Assembly (NCBI GenBank): GCA_949318235.1
Contig: OX439131.1
Span: 17,849,718 to 17,913,717 of the forward strand
DNA: 64,000 nucleotides
Direction: 5' to 3'
Origin: Ecdyonurus torrentis
Taxonomy: Eukaryota; Arthropoda; Insecta; Ephemeroptera; Heptageniidae
The notes under the pieces are model-generated. The model did not search any database. It saw only the letters and a program-made list of their open reading frames with translations, and was not told the origin of the DNA. Position numbers and translations under genes: made by a program. This document shows positions 50,586-64,000 of the stretch, piece by piece (within the stretch, counting starts at the first letter, position 1; each line of letters opens with the position of its first letter).

Positions 50586-53500
50586 ATGAGTGAAATTAAG
50601 GAAATTTCAAGCAGTAAATGCTTTGGTGGTCTTCAAAAAGTATTTTCCCATCAAAGGTAATGTAGGGAATGCATGAAAATTAATGTATATTAAAATCCGA
50701 ACATAATTAGACAGCTGTCTAACGTAAAAACGGGACCGGCAATGTGTCCTTGCAATGTCATGTTCGCTCATTATCTTTAGGTCTCTCGTTTCCAATTCCA
50801 ATATCTGACTGAAATACTGATAATGATATATTATACATTGCAGGGGAAAAAAGAAGAAAATTGAATATTCTTTAACAATTCATATTATTTTTATCTAATT
50901 TGTATGTTTCCTACAACCACAACGCAATGATTAACCCCATGCCATGATTTCAATTATATGCATATAACATCCTTTTTTTTCTATCAAAACTTTTGGCGAG
51001 GTACAATAACTTTTATGCTAGTTATAACATCATTAACATATATTTTTTTATCGCTTGTAATTTAGGATCACATGTGTTCCTTTGATTCATTATAATTTAT
51101 TTAAAAGTATATTACCAAAGTTGTATAATGTATATACATACATATAAACTAAAATGTATACATTGTTTTGTTTACAGCTCGGAAGTAAAATGTGAGATGA
51201 AATTTGCTATTTACCTGCCTCCACAAGCATCAGAGAACAAACCTTCCCCTGTTATTTACTGGTTGTCCGGGTTAACTTGCAATGAGTTGAACTTCATTCA
51301 AAAAGCTGGAGCTCAACAAACAGCAGCAGAACTTGGCATTATCATTGTATGCCCTGACACAAGTCCCCGTATGTATATTTCCAATTTTATTTTTAATATC
51401 ATTTACGTATTTATGATCCACATTCCCTTTTTTATGTAATTATTGTTTATACAGGAACTAGCATGCAAGTCACATAATATGCAAGCTAATTTGCTGTATC
51501 AAGAAAATTTATGTAGTTTGCATTTGTCATTATAACTATTATTTATTTACAAATAATATCTAATTTAAGATTATTTTCACCACAAAGTATTGTTTAAAAA
51601 ATTGCTACATATTTCTTGAATTGATATCAGTGTAAATTACAAAGTATAAATAATGATATTTTTTCCACTCTACTTGAAGGTGGCTGTAATATCTCTGGCG
51701 AAGAGGACAGCTGGGACTTTGGTACTGGAGCTGGTTTTTATGTAAATGCAACAGAAGAACCTTGGCGTACAAATTATCGTATGTTTTCATACGTTACCTC
51801 AGAGCTACTACAGCTTGTACAGAAAAACTTCCCTGTTATTGCAGGAAAACAATCAATAATGGGACATAGGTAATGACATTTAAACCAGCTTTCATAATGT
51901 GTGAAAAAATATCTACTAGTTCAGATTCTCTATCTATAATTAAGATGCTAACAGTTTGATTTTTGTTGTAATGTTTTTAGCAAAAATAAATAATTTAATA
52001 TATATATTCTTTTTTCAGTATGGGAGGTCATGGAGCATTAGTGTGTGCTCTACGTAACCCTGGTCTCTACTGCTCTGTGTCTGCATTTGCTCCCATCTGT
52101 GCCCCTAAAGAATGTGCATGGGGCCGAAAAGCATTAACTGGATACCTTGGAAAAAATGAAGAGGAATGGAGTAAATGGGATGCAAGTCAGCTTGTACGAG
52201 CATATTTAGGACCCCCGCTGGAGATTTTAGTGGACCAGGTAAGATCACAGAATAAAACATACACAACATACATTTTCTCTAGATTATTATTATGGGCTTG
52301 GTTTCTCTCAGCTATTACATACACCGTGGGCTCTGACAACAATATCAGACTCCAGCTACCCTGCTTTCTTATATTATTATCATTTTATAGTTTAAAATAA
52401 TAATGAGAACTTGAACAGAAATATCTAGAAGAGTATATATCATTTTACTCTACAGCAATTCACTGCCAGTTTGTTAGTGTCTATATTAGCTTTCACAAAG
52501 GATGAAAGATTCTTGTAAATTGGCAAATTTTAGTTGTTACATTGATTCATACAGAATCTTACATCCATTGTAAAAATGATGATAAACAGCGTTAAACCAT
52601 GTTTTTCATTTGCCTATTGCAAAATGTTAAAAAAGGCCAAATATAAATGACCGTTACCTAATTAGTCCCGACCATCAGAACCCAGATATAAAAACTATGC
52701 CCTTTGATTATGCTTAGGATACCTTAAAACACCCCACAATTTATTTTGGAAAAATCGAAAAATTCCGGGAAATACGCCACTTGCTATTTTTTACCTTTTG
52801 GTAGAGGAGGTGTTAAAAATTGCCAATTACTCGTAAAATGATGTATGTTAGAAAATCCAATCAAACTGATTTAGACACCTGATAAGTTAAGCTTTTCAGA
52901 AATTATGTGACCTTTACCCTTAAAATAATGTCAAGGCCCACCACCGGGGGTTGAAAATTTAAAACGCAGATTTGACAAAGTTTGGCATTTTTGGGAATTT
53001 TTATTTTCAGGTTAAAAAGTAGGTTATAATATGTCTAACATGTGTACCAAGTTACAACTTGGGTGCTCTGTAACTTTAGGAGGAAAGTCCGGAAAAGTAT
53101 GTCCGCCACCTATATTGTGAAAAAAGAGCAAATTTTAAAAATTCATAAAAAATCGAAAAATGAAGCAAATGCAATGAAATTTGGCATATAGGTTTATATA
53201 AAATTATCAAAAATTTAGAAATGTTTTGAAATTTTTTTGGCGCGAAATTTGAATTAAAAAAGAGTCATGCTACTAAAAAATGAAGTTAATTGCAATTTGT
53301 TGTTCAAAATGTCAGTAGACATATCTAATATACTTAAAATTACTGTTCAGTACTTTTCATTGATATTTTTTTTAAAATAACCTAAAGAATTGTATTTAAT
53401 TCAATTTTTATTAGGATGGCTTTTTTTTAAATTCAAATCTCGCGCCAAAATTTTTTTGAAAATTTTCTAAATTTTTGATAATTTTATATGAACCTATATG

Positions 53501-54864
53501 CCAAATTTCATTGCATTTGCTTCATTTTTCGATTTTTTATGAATTTTTTAAATTTTTAAAATTTTAAAATTTGCTCTTTTTTCACAATATAGGTGGCGGA
53601 CATACTTTTCCGGACTTTCCTCCTAAAGTTACAGAGCACCCAAGTTGTAACTTGGTACACATGTTAGAGATATTATAACCTACTTTTTAACTTGAAAATA
53701 AAAATTCCCAAAAATGCCAAACTTTGTCAAATCTGCGTTTTAAATTTTCAACCCCCGGTGGTGGGCCTTGACATTATTTTAAGGGTAAAGGTCACATAAT
53801 TTCTGAAAAGCTTAACTTATCAGGTGTCTAAATCAGTTTGATTGGATTTTCTAACATACATCATTTTACGAGTAATTGGCAATTTTTAACACCTCCTCTA
53901 CCAAAAGGTAAAAAATAGCAAGTGGCGTATTTCCCGGAATTTTTCGATTTTTCCAAAATAAATTGTGGGGTGTTTTAAGGTATCCTAAGCATAATCAAAG
54001 GGCATAGTTTTTATATCTGGGTTCCGATGGTCGGGACTAATTAGGTACCGGTCATTTATATTTGGCCAGAAGCCATTAGAAACTAAATTTTTGGTCCCTG
54101 TTAAATTATGGCAAATCTGTTACTGTGGCATAGTGGTTAGCACAGTCTGACCAGACGTCCCGATTTTCCCGAGACATTCCCAATTTTACATCTTAATCCC
54201 AGTTAAAAATTGAAATGTTCAGATTTCTTATGGATTACGATGCAAGGGGGAAAAAATGTTTTGGCTGCTTTGGCTGTGCCCAAAGGGCATACTTGCATTT
54301 CAAGGTTGTCTTACAAAAGGCGTACTTGCATTTTTGTCCAGTACAACAAAGGGCGTACTTGCACTTGCTTTTACATGTTAAGCTTATGGCGGATGCACAC
54401 ACAGCATCTAAAATAGCCAAATGCAAGTACGCCCTGTGGTCGCAGTCGACGCAGCCAGAGCTATATATTAAACAATAACGCATAATGATTCGAATATAAA
54501 AATATTGTGATCTTTCAATGACCATCAATTATTAATAACAAGAGCTTAAAACAAATAATTTCATATGAAAGTGCGCCTTGAATTTATTTATTTATTTATT
54601 TATTATTATTATTATTATTTTTTTTTGAGGAAAGGTACAGCTCTGGCCAAAAGTTTGAGAACGATGTGAAATGCAACCTGCAACATTCCTGACTATATCA
54701 CTATAGCGACTACGATTATTTATCACGGCAGCAAGCAAGCAGACGTGCGTCTCTCTTGCTTGCTTGCTGCATACACCTTTCTAGCTTTTCAATATTTCTG
54801 ATGACTACAAAATATTTTAGTTTTGTTATGCGTAACTGCTATTTTATATTGTAAAATGTTCCGT

Positions 54865-54906
<42 letters not shown>

Positions 54907-56812
54907 GAAAGGTTTATAATATCAACCTTGGTAAAATTACTATATTATATAGATAGGCCTATATTTTTATTTTATTATTATTATTCATTATTTGATTTTT
55001 TTTTATCAATTAATTAATTTCTACAAATAATTGCTTTCATATATAATTTGTGTCATTAAATAGTTTGCTATAATTCATTACAGTACCTAATTATTTATAT
55101 GAAACAACTTTTATTCTATAGTTATAAAAACGGAAAGGGATGATTGTTTATGCGGGGGAATAAAACAACAGATGATAAAATTAAATACAAAATCAAATTG
55201 TTTGAAAATTAAATATTATAATTAATAAATATGTTAATTAAAAAAAAATATTGAAATAATTATTATTTTTTTAAATATAGGCCTATCCCTTAAATATAAA
55301 GTACTGTATCATAAATATCATAAACTGTAATCATATAATTATTGAATAGGCCTATTTGTAATACTTTATAAAAAAAATAGTTAGCTTAATTATTTATATG
55401 TCAATTTAAGGAAAAAAACCATCGCGGTTAGGATCAATATTAAAGAAAAGGATAGAATAACCAGCAAGGGCCTTACCACAGTAGAAGTTCTATGGAGAGG
55501 TCGAAGTCTCGCATGGCACAGTGTTTTGTTATAAAAAAGTTCATTTTATAACTGAGAGCTTTCGTCATATATTAATGACATTATCAATCAAGTAATTTTC
55601 TTCTTTGATTGATAATGTCATTAATATATTATGACGAAAGCTCTGTTATAAAATGAACTTTTTTATAACAAAACACTGTGCCATGCGAGACTTCGACCTC
55701 TCCATAGAACTTCTACTGTGGTAAGGCCCTTGCTGGTTATTCTATCCTTTTCTTTAATATTAATTATTTATATGAAACAACTTTTATTGAATAATTCAAA
55801 TGACACCAATAAAGGGATGATTGTTTATGCGGGAGAAAAGAAGAACAGAAGATAAAATTAGATATGAAATCAAATTGTTTGAAAATTAAATATTATAATT
55901 AATAAATAAGTTAATTAAAAAAAAAGATAAAGTAATGAAATAATTAAAAAAAAAAAAAAAAAGAGTATTATATCCATTAAATATAAAGTAGCATAAATAT
56001 TGTAAACTGCAATCATATTATTATTAAATATTTTTAATAATTTATAAAAAAAAAAAAAAAGTAAAAAAAAAAAAATTACTTGCTTCATGTAAGGTATAAA
56101 TAAAAAATATTTTTTACTAATATTTTTATAAATATAAATATAAAAGACAATATTTTGTGAGTTTGAGAAGTAAAAATTGAAAGCACCACATTCTGTGTGA
56201 TTGTTAGTTTGAAAAACATGATACTAAAACTAGTAAAACTAGACACAACAGATAGCCAAACTTAAAGGAGGAGGTGAGGGAAAAGATTCACATACTATCG
56301 ATATAGTCAGGAAAAAAGGAACCTGCATTGATGACTCATCTGTTTTGCGCGATCACTTTCATGTCATTCTCTAACTTTTGGCCAGAGCTGTACAATCTAA
56401 TATGTAATCTGGATAGTATCGTCCAGATTAAAGACAAATTAAAAAAAAAAAAGTGTTTCTTTTTGGATTGTGATCTGGATCATAAATATGTATTTCCCTA
56501 ACTGCAAAGTAATGCAAATATCAGATAATTATTTGTTGGTGTTGTGGTTTTTTAAGGGGGGGGGGGGATATTTCATAACTTCTTGTTTTAGAGCAAGTAA
56601 CATTTGAAAGTGAAAACTGATTGTTGTAGGGTGAAGCTGACCAGTTCCTTGGTGATGGCCAGTTGTTACCCGAGAAGCTGGTTGAGGCCTGTGCAGGAGC
56701 AAGAATGCCTCTCATTATGAGGAGAAGCGAAGGCTATGATCACAGCTACTTTTTCATTGCTTCCTTCATCAGAGAGCACATAAAACACCACGCACATTAC
56801 CTGCTAAACTAA
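50586..56812 (+). CDS. ESD: S-formylglutathione hydrolase / esterase D (complete)
   Basis: Five exons: 50586-50656, 51178-51368, 51680-51869, 52019-52238 and 56630-56812; 855 nt, 284 residues (human 282). Every junction is in phase. It is a cytosolic alpha/beta-hydrolase that cleaves S-formylglutathione to formate and glutathione, the last step of glutathione-dependent formaldehyde detoxification after ADH5. The nucleophile Ser151 sits in GHSMGGHGA, with the codon split across the exon 3/4 junction. The acid is Asp228 (GEADQF) and the base His262 (EGYDHSY). The oxyanion/glycine region [12 protein letters not shown] is present. The N-terminus ([13 protein letters not shown]) matches the family. 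Intron 4 (4.4 kb) is almost wholly mobile DNA. Tail-to-tail with PSMD1. Confidence 0.97.
52635..54067. mobile_element. Giant fold-back element, 1433 bp
   Basis: The ends GGCCAAATATAAATGACCG / CGGTCATTTATATTTGGCC bound inverted arms of about 700 bp that pair nearly throughout (for example caccaccgggggttgaaa with its complement at ~53745-53762). The centre is near 53340. No clear target duplication and no coding frame. Confidence 0.85.
54120..54450. mobile_element. Element with inward ~33-bp subrepeats (gggcgtacttgca)
   Basis: The unit gggc.tacttgca occurs at 54285, 54319 and 54351 (spacing about 34 and 32) and inverted at 54421-54434 (tgcaagtacgccc) across a centre at ~54390. It is preceded by ctgaccagacgtcccgattt, which resembles a widespread repeat. 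Architecture parallels 12651-12921. Confidence 0.5.
55087..55350. repeat. Direct duplication, left copy
   Basis: Matches 55761-56040 in order: aattatttatatgaaacaac, gggatgattgtttatgcggg and tcaaattgtttgaaaattaa. Confidence 0.85.
55401..55760. mobile_element. Near-perfect hairpin MITE (family A)
   Basis: The left arm aaccagcaagggccttacca...gttctatggagaggtcgaag and its complement are nearly identical over ~160 bp, with a loop near 55590-55600 (attttcttctttgattg). It lies between the two copies of a direct duplication; the right outer end is truncated at the duplication junction. Confidence 0.85.
55761..56040. repeat. Direct duplication, right copy
   Basis: Second copy of the 55087-55350 segment, differing by small indels and substitutions. 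It begins at the microhomology ttaattatttatatg that also occurs at 55386-55400. Confidence 0.85.
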
Positions 56813-56877
56813 ACCATGTTCAACTTACATGAAAAACAAAGAAACTGTAAATTGTTAATTATGAATCAAATTTATAC

Positions 56878-56883
56878 AATAAA
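56878..56883 (+). terminator. ESD polyadenylation signal
   Basis: AATAAA 66 nt downstream of the ESD stop codon; the short 3' UTR is typical of a compact housekeeping gene. A second AATAAA lies near 56922. Confidence 0.6.
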
Positions 56884-57026
56884 GTCATTTTATATTGGGT
56901 CAATAGCTATTATATTATTTCAATAAAACATTAACCAAATCTAAGACTTCTAAAGTATATATTGATTGTACGTCACCTTTTGCTTTAAATTATATCTTAG
57001 AAATTAAACAATTTGCAATTTTTTCT

Positions 57027-57032
57027 TTTATT
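57027..57032 (-). terminator. Candidate PSMD1 polyadenylation signal
   Basis: AATAAA on the minus strand about 210 nt beyond the PSMD1 stop. With the ESD signal at 56878 the two convergent genes would end about 150 bp apart without overlapping. Confidence 0.4.
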
Positions 57033-57243
57033 AGATACTGTATTTTATATTATTTATTTATAATTTACCAACTACATATTTTTAGTACATCTATAATTAA
57101 ATAGCAAGGTTATGAAAATTACTGATATTAATGAACAGTAATTCAGTAGTTCAAAAAAAAAATTTAAACAAGCAGCAAAATTGAAAACACACTCAGATAA
57201 TTCAAACATCTAAACTTTTCGTATTCCTTTGTGAGTTGACAAT

Positions 57244-62042
<4,799 letters not shown>

Positions 62043-62529
62043 TTACATTTATCAGACTGTTAACTTACAACTAGACTGTTTCAATTTTTAATAAATTACC
62101 ATATATAGAAAGAACTATTACAACATAATTAAATAAATTGCATTACCAAATATTAGTGTTTTAAATTTAGGGGTTTTATTTAGTGGGGTTTGACTTATGA
62201 TTTCTATCTATATATAGATAGAAAATTTGAACTTGTTGTAAGTTTTTGGATGGTTTATGGAATGCCCGCTAGATGGTTTTCATTATCTAATGAAACCGAA
62301 ATGGTACAACACTTTAACTAAATCATAGTCAACGCATTGTTTTGTATTATGTAAATTAAACACTAGTGTGATACAACTTTTAAAATAAGTAAAGAGCAGA
62401 AACTAATACAGAAAAAAATCTAAAAAATCTCATAATAACAGGAGGCATTTTTGAAATTATATAAACAATTATGCAGTAATTAATTCTAGTTGAAATACTA
62501 TAATATTTATATATTCATTATATATTAAA

Positions 62530-62555
<26 letters not shown>

Positions 62556-62596
<41 letters not shown>
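62556..62596. repeat. (TA)n microsatellite
   Basis: About 20 TA units after an ATT tract. Confidence 0.9.
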
Positions 62597-63457
62597 CCAA
62601 AATTAAAATATTACCTGCGCCGTTACACCCTTTCATTAAATTTGTAATTCTTAAAATAATAAGAAAGAAAACTTCAATTATTTTAATAAATATTTAATTA
62701 CGTACAAAATCAAAGTCTTGTTGATACTTCAACCAAATGAGTATAAAATTTTGTACGCTGGTTCATTGCCATATATTTTATTAATGACAAACGACGAAAA
62801 TATTACGTTACAATCATACAACGATGATATTGCATATTTTATATGAAATAAAAATCAAGCTTTATTATATATTTTCCTCCTTCTTTCTCTTCCAGTAACT
62901 TCGGTAATCCCTTATTTTGATGTTACAAGGTCAAACAGGGATTTTTATTGATGTCAATTTAATGTTACATTGAAAAATTATTAAGAAACAATACCCTAGA
63001 AGAATGGTTAATCTCTCTTAAATTTCGAAATTTTTTTACTGTGTTACATTCCAATAATTTATTTCAAAATTAAACACATGCACCAAACAACGTTAAAATA
63101 ATACATTCCCATGTTGCGAGTTATGTAAATCGGGCACTGCTAACATTAGTAACATTGCGCACAAAGTGCTTAGTTTATGAACACTTCTGTTAGTGCTATC
63201 AGTAGTTTCCTCAGTTTAGTACTAAATTACTCTCACCTTTACCTTGGCCCAAGCAAGAGCCAGGTCTTGGTGTTATCAAAAGAAGAAAAAGCAAAACATA
63301 ATAACAATAATAAACCTAATAAATATAAGAGATATAATATAATAGCTCTTTATTTTATAAATTATACGTATCGGGCAATTTAGAAGTGCGACAAGCGTGC
63401 CGATTACCATTTAAATATTATCACAATAAATTTTACATGAAGACTATTAACATACAG

Positions 63458-63624
<167 letters not shown>

Positions 63625-64000
63625 AAATGGGTGTTGCAAAAACTGCTCTATATTTTGATAAGGCAAACATTATTAAGATGAATTCTGCTTCTACTTAAAC
63701 ATTAATCTACCGCAGCCCGCAGCTAATGAAAGTAATAATGAGATTGTTGCGCGGGTTGCCTACGTGCAAATGCCGAAGGCGTATGACGTGATGAGGTAAA
63801 TAGGCCAATTAAAGTTAAGATAAGATGAATGTTTACTAAAGTTTGTTTAGCCTTCTGGAGGACAATATTACACTTTCAGAAGCCACAACACACACTGTCT
63901 GCAGTGCACTGTGCTGCTATATATATTTATTTTCATTTTTTTTTGTCAATTTCTAGCGAATTGTTTCGTTTTTATATAGCCTAAAGCCTTAAATTAAATT

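Larger units (their letters stand above)
54638..56390. mobile_element. Tc1/mariner-like non-autonomous element, 1753 bp, with nested insertions
   Basis: The ends CAGCTCTGGCCAAAAGTT / AACTTTTGGCCAGAGCTG plus further similarity (gagaa.ga..tgaaa) are flanked by TA at 54636-54637 and 56391-56392. No transposase frame remains. Inside are poly-T (54869-54903), a direct duplication (55087-55350 and 55761-56040) and a family A hairpin between the copies. Confidence 0.8.
52239..56629. other. ESD intron 4, almost entirely mobile DNA
   Basis: It has a GT donor (GTAAGA) and a TAG acceptor. It contains the fold-back 52635-54067, the subrepeat palindrome 54270-54440, and the Tc1/mariner-like shell 54638-56390 with a nested hairpin and duplication. 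Without these the intron would be about 1 kb. The other three ESD introns are 150-521 bp. Confidence 0.85.

Noticed and set aside
51128..51439. 103-codon frame starting MYIHTYK
   Set aside because: ESD exon 2 with flanking intron read through; the real borders are 51178-51368.
54124..54142. tRNA A-box-like sequence tggcatagtggttagca
   Set aside because: No matching B box or cloverleaf downstream; at most the relic of a tRNA-derived repeat head.
54215..54528. Cys/Tyr-rich repeated frames (CKYAL, RAYLHF)
   Set aside because: Arise from translating the ~33-bp DNA subrepeats in either direction.

Overview
This is a stretch of AT-rich, intron-rich nuclear DNA from an animal, probably an invertebrate. 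The four main genes are all recognisable metazoan orthologues with GT-AG introns. The spaces between and inside them are packed with long microsatellites and fold-back (hairpin) transposable elements. I cannot name the phylum from sequence alone. No bacterial operon, CRISPR array, rRNA or convincing tRNA gene is present.

Layout, left to right. (1) 464-10737, minus strand: the first seven coding exons of an ATRX chromatin remodeller. They include the complete ADD zinc-finger histone-reader domain and a 2.8-kb exon for the charged disordered linker; the helicase part lies beyond the left edge. (2) 12557-37699, minus strand: a complete FARP-type protein (FERM, FA, DH/RhoGEF, PH, PH) in 23 coding exons plus an alternative one, every junction consistent in phase, 1017 residues. 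Between coding exons 9 and 11 lies a 5.3-kb in-frame alternative terminal exon (24486-29782). Its use would remove the whole RhoGEF half and give a 2186-residue FERM protein with a repeat-rich disordered tail ending in a PDZ-ligand-like sequence. (3) 37740-50585: about 12.8 kb with no clear coding gene. It probably holds the first intron of the FARP gene, because a GC-richer segment with a consensus minus-strand donor at 50019 looks like its noncoding first exon. (4) 50586-56812, plus strand: a complete S-formylglutathione hydrolase (ESD), five exons, 284 residues, catalytic triad intact. (5) 57244-61992, minus strand: the last eight exons (362 residues) of the proteasome base subunit PSMD1/Rpn2, tail-to-tail with ESD; the rest lies beyond the right edge.

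The genes look like independent housekeeping or signalling genes, not a pathway: heterochromatin (ATRX), Rho-GTPase and membrane-cytoskeleton signalling (FARP), formaldehyde detoxification (ESD) and protein degradation (PSMD1). FARP and ESD probably diverge from a shared promoter region; ESD and PSMD1 converge.

The mobile fraction is striking. It includes a 1.24-kb near-perfect hAT-type hairpin with an exact 8-bp target duplication, a 1.43-kb hairpin, a Tc1/mariner-like shell with nested insertions, several short hairpin families with TA or 8-bp duplications, and an odd class of palindromes whose arms are made of ~33-36-bp tandem units. ESD intron 4 is made almost entirely of such elements. 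The most interesting item is the giant alternative FARP exon and the degenerate repeat it encodes.
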